Notes: generated by a model not told the origin, from the letters alone. Positions 51,737-63,010 are shown, counted from the first letter of the stretch. The stretch: 64,000 bases of DNA from Trematomus loennbergii (GCA_012861695.1 JAAOOA010000146.1:27501-91500), one strand, 5' to 3'. A program made the numbers and translations.

Positions 51737-52492
51737 GATGCTCATACAATATGATATGAAAGGGCATGTTCATAAATGAGACCCTGGAGGCTGTAATAAA
51801 GATGGACGATCACGAATGGAACGTCTTGTTTCATTCCTCTCAGAGACGGACTGATATTCCCCTTGTATAACACGGTTGTTTGGCTACAGTACAAATACAT
51901 ATCTAGTCACATCCTCTTATGCCAGACTATTTTACTTTGTAGGTGATAATGCAGGCTAGCTCCCTGAGGAGGATGCCTTTTCGACCTGAGGAAGTTCAAG
52001 ATCAGATTGTGTTTTACTGACAGAGCGAGGCTGGTGGAAAACATCAGCGCTGATGATCTGCAAGATGCAAGTATGTTCTGTCCAAAAAAAGGTCTGACAA
52101 GATACAACATGAGTTAGAATAAAATATGGAAGGGCACATCTGTATTTGGTTTAATGTGTGTGGTTTAGTTAGGGTTAGGGTTAGGTGAATTAAAATAATA
52201 ATCTGACTTCTTAAAGAGTTATTGCTATTGGTCGACAAATCTCGACACTTTGATCTGTAAAAAATAAGAACTGAGCGATGATAGATGATGTTCTGGGTCG
52301 CAGAACTACAGAAGAGGATAAGGGCCACATGTCCATTTTGTTTAACTTTAATCTCAGAATTCGGTGTAAAAAGAATAATTATATAATTATATTTGTTTCA
52401 AAAAATATAAGAATTCAGACTTTTGCTCAGATCTCCAAAAATGTTTCACATGTGGCCCGAATTAATTGTAATTTATATATCAAATAACACCA
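51737..52492. other. No gene; short TTAGGG run
   Basis: 52169-52187 holds about three TTAGGG repeats (GTTAGGGTTAGGGTTAGG). Otherwise AT-rich DNA with no supported feature. Confidence 0.4.
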
Positions 52493-52496
52493 TTAA

Positions 52497-52875
52497 AGGT
52501 GGGGTAGGTAAGTTTGAGAAACCGGCTCGAGATACACTGTTTGTTATATTCCATGGAATGCTCTTAACATCCCAATAGCAATGAATATCTGAAGTGCTTT
52601 GACAAAAAATCCATAAAAAATGTCATCTGTGGAAGCTGTGGTACTTTAAAAAGCACACCAATCATCTGAGCCGGCCCAGCTAAAATAACTGGATGGCCTA
52701 CCTGCCTGTCAGCCTTCCATCTGTGCACAAACTTATCTGGTGCCCTCATTGGTCATGTGCGCGTTCGTGTGTGTTGGAGGAGGGGCTCTGTAAGGAAGTG
52801 GCAGATTTTTTCGACTGTGTATTTTCAAATGCTAGCGCACTCGAGCTGGTTTCTCCAAAATGACCTACCCCACCT
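52497..52875. mobile_element. TTAA element family D, full copy
   Basis: TTAA flanks are at 52493-52496 and 52876-52879. The ends are AGGTGGGGTAGGTAAGTTTG and, inverted, AGGTGGGGTAGGTCATTTTG. A truncated reversed copy is at 40441-40735. It is too short (379 bp) for a transposase. Confidence 0.88.
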
Positions 52876-52879
52876 TTAA

Positions 52880-53701
52880 TATTAAGTGTGCCAGAATGAA
52901 ATGCAGTTTATTCAAACTGTTATTCCCTTAGGTCCTAAAGGTCTGTTTGTAATTAAATAAGGTTCTGTTATCATAAATAAATAAGGTTCTGTTAAGGTCT
53001 GGACCAATTCATTGATGCACAAACTGACCGGTGGATGTATCTTTTTTCCTCCCTGCCTGCATGTCTCTGAATCATAGAAGCCAATTTAGAAGATTTGGGT
53101 ATGAATTATGAATTGTATTTAAAATAATGTGCATTAAACATAGGTCTACCCCATCAATGGACACAAAAGGAACCTTCTGCAACACAAAAGTTGCCCGTAA
53201 AAACCTTAAACCTTGCAACACTGCCTCTCAGAGAGGATTTTAGAAATGATTATGTTTCTCTTCCAAGAGGATTTATAGTTTCCAAAAGGAGTGAAACTGT
53301 GTGAACGATCTGCACACAGCGGGTGGTTTAGTGGTTTCAGAAACAGCTCCAAAGCCACAGAAACAATGTGCTCAATCCTCCATAAAGACTTCAACCAGTC
53401 CTGTCAGACGGTCTTTGAGCAAATCTCTGTTCTGGGAAAGAGCGTCCTGTGAATGCCAAACCAGAGATGTAGTGTCGGACCGTAACGCTCAGTTATTAGA
53501 TCCAGTTCAGAGTCTTACCTCCAACACGTGCTGCTCTTCCCTCCAGCGCCGACACACGGGTACTCCACCGTCAAGATCTTATTATCAGGACACTCCGCTC
53601 TGAAAAGAGAAGGACTGGCATTACTTACAGATTCCCAGTAGCTCTACACATTAACATCGGACATTGCAACGGCAATATCTGGGTCTGTAAAGTGAAGTTA
53701 T
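52880..53701. other. No confident feature; exon-like frame
   Basis: On the plus strand, after GTGGTTTCAG near 53340, one frame reads TETMCSILHKDFNQSCQTVF and then EQISVLGKSVL before a stop at about 53452. Composition is protein-like and it could be a terminal exon, but the acceptor is weak and no family was recognised. Confidence 0.25.
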
Positions 53702-54092
53702 GGCCGTTTCTCAATCGCAAGGATGCTGGCTTGGTAGCACAGCCGAGCCGAGCATCTTGCTTCAGAAGCAAGGCAAGAATACTTCTTGCTATTCGGAAAA
53801 CGAAGAGTGGAACAGGCTAGCAAGTGTGCAGGTGTGCGTCATATGAGAGGCCCCGCCTTACATCTTCCGCCACAGATTTGGGGAAATTGGTCCATGCGCA
53901 AAGCATTGTGGGGATTTTAAGGACGCGAAGTCTACCCATGTGCAGCCTCGAAATTTCCCCCAGACCAAGGACGTGCCTCGGTGGAATTCCAAGTATGCTG
54001 GAGATTGGAACAGTCCTTCGGCGGCACTCGATGACGTAGCATCCTTGAAATATTGGCTTGGAAACCAATATCCTCGCGATTGAGAAACGGCC
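53702..54092. mobile_element. Inverted-repeat element E, 391 bp
   Basis: The left end GGCCGTTTCTCAATCGCAAG and the inverted right end GGCCGTTTCTCAATCGCGAG differ at one base in the first 20. Further imperfect pairing continues inside. A clear target duplication was not found, so the superfamily is open. Open frames in it on both strands are by-products. Confidence 0.75.
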
Positions 54093-55952
54093 CTGTGTCT
54101 TAAACCTGCATTCTTTCCAATATCCAGCAGGGGGCGAACATACAAACATAGTGAGATTGTATAGAAGTCTATGAGAAAAATGTCGTTTCGTGCACAATTT
54201 CGTGCTGAGTTTATGGTTTCAATCTCTAGTTTGAAGTCTTACTCAATGCAAGATGATATTTATTATGTTAATTATGTTCCCTTTTAAAGTAAAATAATCG
54301 ATAAAGCAGAGTATGCTTTAGAATTTGACTACCTTGTGATTGACAGGTCGCTACCCACAGCGTCGTTCTTTCATGGTGTTTTTTAAGCTCATTAAAGGTA
54401 ATTGTAGTAAATATTTGTATGTGACCGAGATGTAACTGGGTTATTTTCTGGTTACAAAAAATCAAAAAAAGGCAACCCGCAAAAATGCAATTTCATGGCT
54501 TCAAAACTTTGCTCCACAAACCAATGGGTGACATTTTTATTTATGTATTTATTTGAACAAGGACCATGCGTTTAAAATACATTAATCTCAGAGAAGAGAA
54601 GAGATGATTTATGCCAGATTTGAGCTAATAGCTCATTTCCATCTGCAGTCCTTAAACATTGCATAATCTCTATCACACAAACAATTATAAAACAAGATTA
54701 AAGACAGGTCAATAAAATACTACATAGTACAGATTAAATATGATATAACAATACAAGTCAACAGTCTGTACCGTGACTACATCGATGTTTTATATACAGT
54801 CAATGGTTAAACCTCCACTATGTCTGACTGATACTGGAGAATTGAGGTCGATATCTACAGAGATTGTTAAGAGATCAAAATATGGGATAACAATAAATTG
54901 GCCAATATTCTCTTTTTTCAGAAACACACAACAACTGAAAGTAATTATCTGCAGCTCATTTGATAAATTAATAAGTACAGTATAACCAATTCATTTATTT
55001 TTTTAGTTGTCAATCATTCTGCTGTTTTGAGCTTCAATATGGTGATTAATGTTCCTTTATTTAGCACTTTCATGAATTGAATATCAGAAATAAAACATGT
55101 GTTTGTTTTGATGACTTCATCTTTGCATAGTGAAAATAACTTTTCACTATTTCAAAATGTGTTCTATAATCAATGAAGCCAGAAAACAGAGCGATCAATC
55201 GGGAAACGGTTGTAACATGCAGACGCTAAACAAACACAAAACATGTTTGCATCTGTTCTTATTTCTGTTTTTGTAAAACATGTAAATTCCTCTCAGGTCA
55301 AACTGACTCGAACATTTTCTGGAGCAGCACATGCCATTTACATTTTAGAAAATAAACATTTAGAATTTCAGGATGTGAAATAAATAAACAAAACAGCTAC
55401 TTGTTCTTGTTTCTATTAGAGCAGGGGCAACATTACAGTTTCATACATGTGAAGAGTCTTAATGATATCCACCAATCAAAGCAGCATAAGTGTCCTTTTA
55501 AACGTAAATCTGAGGGGTTTTGTACCTTGTCATTTAGGAAAAGATACCAAAATGCATTAAAAAAAGGTTATATTTGATTATTTTTGGGTTTTCCTGCAGT
55601 GGTTTCTTCTTCTACTCTTTATATTAGGTCCCCACATCCTTTACCTCCTGACCACATAAACAGCATCTGTCATGTTTTGTCTGAGCATAAAGTAACATTT
55701 GGCTCCAACCATTTGGAGTTTCCCCTTTTGCATTTCCCTGAAAATCACATTAGATTATCCGCAGAGGTTCATCCAGAGGTCTCTGCCGTGAAACCAATAA
55801 AACACAGACTCAACTCTGTCATGGCTTTTGGCACTGTGTATGTGACAGTGTTTGTAAAAGTGAAATAAACAAGTAATGTGAGGGCAGTGGATGTTCCCAA
55901 GCTTTAATGTCGTTTCCATCTTTAAAACCACATCAGATGTTGAAAAATCTAC
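54093..55952. other. No recognisable feature
   Basis: About 1.9 kb of AT-rich DNA. A plus-strand frame at 55584-55868 has no recognised motif. If the exon at 56088 is real, this lies in its first intron. Confidence 0.4.
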
Positions 55953-56045
55953 AAAGTAAAGAAGTTTAGTCAGTATTACTTTTAAACACGAGTATCTGTA
56001 CTTCTACTTCTTGAATGAAGGATGTGTGTACTTTTGCCACCTCTG
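55953..56045. mobile_element. Solo right end of hAT element H
   Basis: GTAAAGAAGTTTAGTCAGTA through TTGCCACCTCTG matches the right end of the three full H copies. No left end is adjacent. Confidence 0.75.
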
Positions 56046-56087
56046 ATTATATTGACATGTTAAGGTTCTCAGCTCCGCGAGACTCAC

Positions 56088-56200
56088 CTCGAGGTGTCCA
56101 CCGCGAGCGTCGCCCTGATGGAGCTGGCCCCAGATTCCCACAGGAAAACCACACAGATAGCGCCAAATGGTAAGAGAGTCGCACCATAAAGCTGACCCAT
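56088..56200 (-). CDS. Candidate first coding exon, signal-peptide start
   Basis: On the minus strand an ATG at 56200-56198 has G at -3 and at +4. The frame runs 37 codons plus two bases to a consensus donor GTGAGT at 56087-56082. The peptide starts MGQLYGAT, has a hydrophobic core LLPFGAICVVFLW, then a small-residue region ESGASS that could be cut by signal peptidase, then IRATLAVDTS. Start, core, cleavage region and donor fit a first exon of a secreted or membrane protein. The surrounding DNA is GC- and CpG-richer than the window. The gene was not recognised. Later exons would be at lower coordinates and were not identified. Confidence 0.55.
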
Positions 56201-56450
56201 GTCCCCTCCGCGCTCCGGGACAGATGATCCGTTAGAGGGAAATCCGCTTCACATCAGCAACACGCCGGTTCTTCTCATCTGTCAGAGAGCAAAGTGAGCA
56301 TCGGGACATCCGGAATCCGAAATCCTCGTCAGGTTTCCCGCAAAGGTGACGCACATGGAGGCTGTGGATGAACTGAGTATGGAGACCAACTTAACTCACT
56401 GAGGCTTTGGAGATCCGTCCCAACTTTACGCACTGAGGCTTCTCCAGTGG
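56201..56450 (-). promoter_or_regulatory. Possible 5' UTR and promoter of the candidate exon
   Basis: GC- and CpG-enriched DNA upstream of the candidate start, unlike the AT-rich neighbourhood. No TATA box was seen. An AACTTTACGCACTGAGGCTT-type sequence and a similar AACTCACTGAGGCTT are near-repeats at 56393-56410 and 56430-56452. The transcription start cannot be set from sequence alone. Confidence 0.3.
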
Positions 56451-56454
56451 CGGT

Positions 56455-56530
56455 TCTAGATCAATTTTACCGGGGGGCCAGGCTGGGACCAATTATTTCA
56501 TGAGAGGGGCCAACCCAGTCTCACAAAAAA
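56455..56530. mobile_element. Possible hAT end fragment
   Basis: Begins CAGTGGCGGTTCTAGATC, a hAT-like terminus, and lies immediately upstream of the candidate promoter. No matching end was found. Confidence 0.35.
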
Positions 56531-56868
56531 ACGTGTAATAGTTGGTCGACAGGGCAAAACGTAGTACATTCACAAATAACCCTCTCAAGACAATATTTAC
56601 AATAATACATGGAGCTCAAATAATCTTCTTAATATCTATCAAACTGGATCCTACACATCCACTGGACGTAGATTCTAAAAGTACAATTTACAAATTTAAT
56701 CAAAAAGCATTTTAATTGCCAAACTATCCTACAATTTAGGATTTTCCACTAAAAATAAATCGGGTGTCCGCCATGTTTTTACTGACAATTTAATAAAAAA
56801 ACATAAACAGTGTTTGCTAAAAGCAAACACTGTTTATGTTGGAATCAATATGTTGGGATCAATATGTT

Positions 56869-56872
<4 letters not shown>
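56531..56872. other. No gene; small inverted repeat
   Basis: 56801-56839 contains AAACAGTGTTTGCTTTTA-type inverted halves (CATAAACAGTGTTTGC and GCAAACACTGTTTATG), a perfect short palindrome around an AAAA-like spacer. Confidence 0.6.

Positions 56873-56960
<88 letters not shown>
56873..56960. repeat. (TC)n microsatellite
   Basis: About 88 bases of pure TC. Confidence 0.98.
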
Positions 56961-56962
<2 letters not shown>

Positions 56963-57078
56963 GACAGATAACCCACAAGTACCTTATTATTATTTTTATA
57001 TTTTAAAATTTACAAAAACTTGCAAACATTTCCCAATATTACAGAGAGGGAGGAAACTAGGCCTTAGGGGGCGCTATT

Positions 57079-59062
57079 TATGAAGGTAGATATGGTGCAA
57101 AATGTGAGAGTGTGTAAAACCTGATGTGAGCACTTGCAGAAAAGAAATCTGAGCTTGTGTGCATACATTTACACTTGTATAAAATATCCACGTATCTGTG
57201 AACCACATTTGAAGTCACAGAAGAAGAAAAAGTTTTGTAGCTTGTAGAAAAAAAATGAACTTAGTGATGAAATGTTCACTTGCAGAAAAAAAATATTTTT
57301 TAAATATATTTTCCATTACAACTGCAACTTGGTTATTACAACCTCTCAAATCAGTCGTTACAAACTTCACGAATCTGCTCTGTGGCAGTATACATCCACG
57401 AATCTGCTCTGTGGCAGTATACATCCACGAATCTGCGGCCTTGACTTTTGCTACACTTCTTGCGATGAATGTGTCGCAAAAGTAATTTTCACCTGTAGAT
57501 GTGGGGGAGGGAGGGGGGTTGGAGCGAAGGGGCGGAGCTATCAGAACGACGAGGCTCTCGGGTCAGTCACACACAAGTGACTGTTGCCCCTTTCACACCA
57601 ACGCAGCTCCGTTCTAGCTCCGTGCTTCGCTCACAACAACAACAATGGGGGACTGCGGGGTCGATGATCGTGTTGCTTTTAATCATACGAAGCCAGATTA
57701 AATTAAATAACTACTTCTCCAACCTTATACTTTTCTCCAGAGTGCCGTGGTTATTGTTTATTAATGTGTTACAGCGGCATTTACCGACCGCTGCAGTGCT
57801 GCTGCTCTTCCACTGGAGTTTATTCTCCCGTTAGCTCACACGGGCTCTAAAGTATTCACTGTCTGACTGTCACACAAGCAGCTGATACATATCCCCATTC
57901 CCCTTAAGTGAATGTGTGTCAGTCTGAATTGACGCTGTTTGGCATCACAACGCTGTTATGAACGTTTCTCTGGTAAAAAGGGTGATTAGCATAGCAACCG
58001 AAGCTAAACTGACTATCTTGACTAGGCTACTTGCAGCTTGTTGCTATAACAGTACAGTAGGCTAAGCCGTTTTCTACAGGCACATTTTACCGCGTATTTT
58101 TCATTATGATTCTACTTGTGATAGTCGGACATGACAACCTGTGCAGCCATGTATTGATTCCATCTGATAGCTGCTAATACAAAACAAAACATCTGCCCCC
58201 TCCACAATGATCAATAACAGCGAACGGATGGTCAAATAAACAGAATCACACGAAGCCTGGTTAGTGTTGCCTGACTTTATAAAGTGTGTTTATTTTACAA
58301 TGCGTTCTCGTCACTTTGCTCAGCGCTACTGCTTGTTTCAACTTTTATTTGCCGAGGCTACTCTCCATAAACTGTTAGTTCAGGTTAATCTCGCCCCCCT
58401 CCGACGTAAGCGTGACGTACTATGCGGTTCTTGCTTCTAGACCGACACTTTTTTCGAGCTTGGTAAGAACCGGTTTTCGGGAAAAGAGCCGTCTCCACTG
58501 CGGCGTGAACAGGAAAAAACGGTGCTTATCAGGCTCCAGCTCCGACCGGCCCTGGAACGCGTTGGTGTGAAAGGGGCAACATGCAGGGCCCCGCAGTCAT
58601 CCGGTTCGACCTGACATGGCTGTGTGACTGACCCGAGAGCCTCGTCGTTCTGATAGCTCCGCCCCTTCGCTCCAACCCCCTCCCTCCCCCCACATCTACA
58701 GGTGAAAATTACTTTAGCGACACATTCATCGCAAGAAGTGTAGCAAAAGTCAAGGCCGCAGATTCGTCGATTTATACTGCCACAGAGCAGATTCGTGAAG
58801 TTGTAAACTGATTTGAGAGGTTGTAATAACCAAGTTTCAGTTGTAATGGAAAATATATTTAAAAAATATATTTAATTTTATAAGTTAATTTTTTTCTACA
58901 AGCTACAAAACTTTTTTTCTTCTGTGACTTCAAATGTGGTTCACAGATACGTGGATATTTTATACAAGTGTAAATGTATGCACACAAGCTCAGATATCTT
59001 TCTGCAAGTGCTCACATCAGGTTTTACACACTCTCGCATTTTGCACCATATCTACCTTCATA
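57079..59062. mobile_element. Foldback element with arms of about 450-500 bp
   Basis: 57079-57575 and 58615-59062 are inverted copies of each other. The ends are TATGAAGGTAGATATGGTGC on both sides, and CTATT flanks the element at 57074-57078 and 59063-59067 (a possible 5-bp target duplication). The left arm carries a direct repeat of about 32 bp (GAATCTGCTCTGTGGCAGTA) that the right arm has once. A second inverted-repeat element fills the middle. Open frames on both strands have no transposase motif. Confidence 0.85.
57583..58579. mobile_element. Inner inverted-repeat element within the foldback
   Basis: TTGCCCCTTTCACACCAACG at the left and its exact inverse at the right bound about 1.0 kb. 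Inside, GCTCCGTTCTAGCTCC and GGAGCTGGAGCC-like stretches pair loosely. It probably inserted near the centre of the larger foldback. No target duplication is clear. Confidence 0.65.
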
Positions 59063-59067
59063 CTATT

Positions 59068-59396
59068 GGAGGCTTTGACATGTTAAACATTGCTTTAAAT
59101 GCATTTAACAGATTAATATTGAATAGGAAATGCAAAAAAATATATAGATCACAACATCATTCTTAAATAAAGCGTTTAATGCTTCACATTTGATAGTTTA
59201 GCTGCTTTCACACATCTACTAAATGCCAAGAGAGCTCAAACTGCAAACAAAATGACAAGGGAGAGTTAAAGAAATCAGAGCATTCATAAATTGGTCCAGA
59301 ATTGAATAAAAAGCCAACTGATGCATTTTTAGCTTTAATATATATGATTAATATTGAGATTAGTCACGTTTCTAAAAATATTGTCTATTTTTCTAG
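59068..59396. other. No recognisable feature
   Basis: AT-rich DNA between the foldback element and a hAT-like segment. Confidence 0.4.
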
Positions 59397-59697
59397 AAGT
59401 ACTCAGATCTTGTACTTGAGTAAAAGTAGAAGTACTCAGATCTTGTACTTGAGTAAAAGTAGAAGTACTCAGGTCTTGTACTTGAGTAAAGTAGAAGTAC
59501 TCAGGTCTTGTACTTGAGTTAAAGTAGAAGTACTCAGATCTTGTACTTGAGTAAAGTAGAAGTACTCAGTCTTGTACTTGAGTAAAAGTAGAAGTACTCA
59601 GATCTTGTACTTGAGTAAAAGTAGAAGTACTCAGATCTTGTACTTGAGTAAAAGTAGAAGTACTCAGATCTGTACTTGAGTAAAAGTAGAAGTACCA
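59397..59697. repeat. 33-bp minisatellite (about 9 copies)
   Basis: The unit AGTACTCAGATCTTGTACTT plus GAGTAAAAGTAGA repeats about nine times, with single-base deletions and AGGTC for AGATC in some copies. It is built from the motifs of the hAT-like element that follows. Confidence 0.94.
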
Positions 59698-60178
59698 GAG
59701 TGTAGGAATACTCTGTTACAGTAAAAGTCCTGCATTCAAAATGTTCCTCAAGTAAAAGTAGAAAAGTATTATCATCAAAATATAGTTAAAGTAGCGACAG
59801 TAAAAGTAGTCATTGTGCAGATTGGTCCATTTCAGAATAATATATATGATATGTTTTATAATGATTGATCATGAAAGTGTTCTCAAAGCTGGTAAAGGTG
59901 CAGCTAGTTTGAATGACTTTGTATACTGCAGGGTAGCTTGTGGATTTACTCCAGGTGGAACTAAAGTCTGATTTAACACTTGATTATATTTCACATCATT
60001 CATCCAGATCTGTGAAGTAACTAAAGGTATTAAATACATGTAGTGGAGTAGAAGTACACCATGAACCTCTGAACTGTAGAGGAGAAGAAGTACATTGGAA
60101 ATACTAAAGTAAAGTACAAGTACCTCAGAATGTTACTTAAGTAATTGAGTAAATCTGCTCAGTTACTTCCCACCTTTG
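59397..60178. mobile_element. hAT-like element with 33-bp minisatellite
   Basis: The right end, inverted, reads CAAAGGTGGGAAGTAACTGA, similar to the left end of element H. The segment is full of AAGTAC and GAGTAAAAGTA motifs, as in Tol2-type hAT subterminal regions. The left edge is the tandem array and no left terminus was identified, so the element may be truncated there. Confidence 0.6.
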
Positions 60179-61009
60179 TCCAGTAATGACCGTTTCAAAA
60201 TGCAAAGATTTGAAAATCCTAACACACTAATCTATCAAGTTGTGAAAATAGGCTAAAGGCAAAAGAAGGAGGATTTAAAAATAGAAGAAAGGAAACCCAG
60301 AGCAGAGGTAAGTTTTCTTTACATAATTACACGCTCATTATTTCTGTTTTTCTAATCATACATGCAATCAGAGCCTGATTACTGGAGCTGCCACCGCTCT
60401 TAAAGCTGGCCTGAACATTCTGAACCCGGCACATAATGTACAGAACTTGTATTTTCATATTATAATGATGAATTGCAACATGCACGTTATCCTAAATGAA
60501 CTCATGCGAGCCCTGTTGACTGTGCAGTTCATGTTATTGTATTTTTATTGGTGTTGAAAAGAAGGTTCTTTATTTCTTTTCACAGGTCTTATTTTACTTT
60601 AAATGAAAATGCACTGGACAGCTAACCAAATGATGTGTCTTTATTCCTCTGGTTGACATATGCTTAATATAAAAAAACATTAATACAAATTAGGGCCAAC
60701 CTGAAATGAGTAATTGAATGAAATCTGAGCCAAATTGGACGGTATTGCTGAACAGGACCTTCTCAGAAACTAGTAATCCTTTGATAAACTAAAAGGACAT
60801 CAGACATTTAGTATGTTATTAACTTCATATGAGATTTAAAATAAGGCATAAATAGGTTGATCTCTCTCACACACAAAGGTTCGTAGGACTTCTTCTATGA
60901 TGTTCAGAAACACATGTCCGCCCGTTACATGCATACAGTCTTTTCAAAAATAAACCTATTTGCAGGAAAGCTTGCAGTAGTTGGGTAAAAGTCCTCTGTA
61001 AGGTTTAGG
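60179..61009. other. No recognisable feature
   Basis: AT-rich DNA without supported features. Confidence 0.4.
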
Positions 61010-61770
61010 TGGTTTCCAATCAATTAAACCATTGTGGTTTAATAAGTCAATGTCATTCAGGTTAGAATAACTACAGGTGGCGTTATTTACCTATTGGTTA
61101 GGGTTAGGGTTAGGTTAATGCAAAAAAACTACGTTGTTCGGTTGAGGAAACTTTGTGGTTTTGGGTCAAAATAACCTTGAAAGTGGGGAAGTTATGTGTC
61201 AAATAAGTAATTGTCGTTCGGTTAGAATAACTACAGGAGTGGCCTCATTGAGTTATTGGTTAGGTTAGGGTTGGGGTTAGTTTCGTGACAAACAAGGAAA
61301 CCTAGTGGTTTTGGGTCAAATAACCTCGAATCGGGAAGTTATGTGTCAAATAAGTCAATGTCATTCGGGTTAGAATAAATAAATTAGTAAATTGCTCTTA
61401 TTGTCATTTCATAGTACAGGTACTATGTAACGAAATTGTTCCTCTGCATTTGACCCATCCTAGTGTTAGGATGCAGTGTACTGCCGTGGACAGCGCCGGG
61501 GGAGCAGTGTAGGGTGCTTTGCTCACGGACACCTCGGTAGCACTTGGTCTTGCCGGGACTCGAACTGGTGACCTTCCAGTTGCCAAGCCTAGTCCCTATG
61601 AACTTCGCCACCACCGCCCTTACTATAGAATAACTACAGGAGTGGTGTTATTGACAGTAAGGTTATATCCATACAAATACGTTGGTGGTTTTGGTTAGAA
61701 AAAATAACCACAAAAGTAGTGAAGTTACAAGAAACCTAAGTCAATGTTTGTGGTGTTACGGAAGTTCCGA
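61010..61770. repeat. Tandem repeat of about 150-160 bp, 3-4 diverged copies
   Basis: GTTAGAATAA occurs at 61061, 61221 and 61369, each followed in the array by CTACAGG, then TATTGGTTAGG, then GTGGTTTTGGGTCAAA and AGTTATGTGTCAAATAAGT. The third copy is interrupted by a SINE and resumes at 61634. Short TTAGGG runs lie inside each unit. Confidence 0.85.
61379..61625 (-). mobile_element. tRNA-derived SINE with 8-bp TSD
   Basis: An exact duplication TAGAATAA is at 61371-61378 and 61626-61633. On the minus strand the element starts with a tRNA-like head: a box A-like TGGCGAAGTTCATAGGGACT (61610-61591) and a box B-like GGTCACCAGTTCGAGTCCC (61573-61555). It continues with a body and a tail GAAATGACAATAAGAG followed by A/T-rich sequence. 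These are the promoter elements of RNA polymerase III SINEs. The empty-site sequence is seen in the neighbouring tandem units. The SINE family is not named. Confidence 0.88.
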
Positions 61771-62455
61771 AATTTCGTGACAATTTCTTTTTTAACGCAC
61801 CCATCCCCCTTCACAGACTTCATCACTCTTTGCTCGTACGAAATCACCTCTACAACAGACTGATTGATTAGTAGGATAAAAGCACAAACTTACCGTGCAT
61901 TACGTTATAAGTATAGCAACAAACACAGCATGAGAAGAAGAGCCTGACAAAGTCCCTATTTGTCTACAAACACCCCGGGGGATTTTCTTTAATTCCTGAA
62001 TATGATATCTGATTCAAGGTGAATTGATTTCCAGTTGCATTACTTGATTTCCAGATGATTTCTTGGAAGTTATTCGATTGTTGAGGGATGGGATCTGACC
62101 GATAGTCCCCTCAGCGCAGTGGTCAGACTCTGGTCAGGCGATGTTAGGTAACTCTGAACACATGGGGGGGTTCTTGGCCACCACTCAGTAGAAACAGCTG
62201 GTTTTGTTCACCACAAATGAATCATGTTAGTAATACACATGCGCTCACTTACACACACTGTATACAGGCAGGGTAACATGGTCTAGCACATCAAATTAAA
62301 CTGCACGGTCCCCTTTGGCTCCGTTCCCTGCAGAATCAAATTCATAAAATATATAAAGCAACATTATAAAAGAACCGCAGCTTCGTTATGACGACCACAC
62401 AGGCCACGGTCTCTCTCGTTCCCACGCAGGAGAGTCTACTTCTTATTTGATGTTT
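61771..62455. other. No recognisable feature
   Basis: No convincing repeat or frame. If the exon at 62456 is real, part of this is its 3' UTR, although no canonical AATAAA was found close to the stop on the minus strand. Confidence 0.35.
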
Positions 62456-62664
62456 ATCTATTTGGTTATAAGCAGGATGGAAGAAATTCGTTTTTTATTG
62501 ATGGCTTTGGCCACACTCTGTATTGCATCTAAATACGTGTCGTTCATGGATGAAACTGTCCAATTCTTGAACACATAAAAGCCTAGATATTCCTCCTTCT
62601 TTTCCAAATAGAGAACGGGTTTTAAAGTTTTCTGCAGAGTTTTTTCTAGTACCTTAAGCCTGTT
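62456..62664 (-). CDS. Candidate terminal coding exon
   Basis: On the minus strand a possible acceptor (TTCTGTATTCAAACAG, ending at 62665) is followed by a frame of about 67 codons to a TAG at 62458-62460. It reads LKVLEKTLQKTLKPVLYLEK, then KEEYLGFYVFKNWTVSSM, then AIQSVAKAINKKRISSILLI. The composition is protein-like, unlike chance frames here. The same frame also opens with an ATG at 62682, so it could be an isolated frame. No family was recognised and no upstream exon was found in the remaining 1.3 kb. Confidence 0.3.
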
Positions 62665-63002
62665 TGAATACAGAATGTACAACTGAGTCCTCGTCAGCTA
62701 ATTGCTACTAATCAGCTAACGTAATAACTACATTTCCCAGTGCAATGAGGGAGCTCTCACAGGGCAACATAACGTCTGTTTTAATCTAAATCTGTTCTGG
62801 TTCGTTTGGGAAAATTTCAACCAAGTAATCGTAAATTTACAGACAAAAACAACCAATCAAGAGCGTTGCTTTGGAGGTTTTAGGACCGTTTCCAATTGTA
62901 ACCAACTGCGGTTCAACGGCATTGAGAACATAATGTGGAAGTGAACCAAAACGCAGTGGATTGTAGTTATAATAGCACTTTAATGAGGATTGACACATGA
63001 CT
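62665..63002. other. No recognisable feature
   Basis: Ordinary AT-rich DNA. Confidence 0.4.
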
Positions 63003-63010
63003 TTCTAGAC

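Noticed and set aside
52169..52187. Interstitial telomere tract (also 61096-61114 and 35225-35245)
   Set aside because: Only two to three TTAGGG repeats at each place; too short to indicate a former chromosome end.
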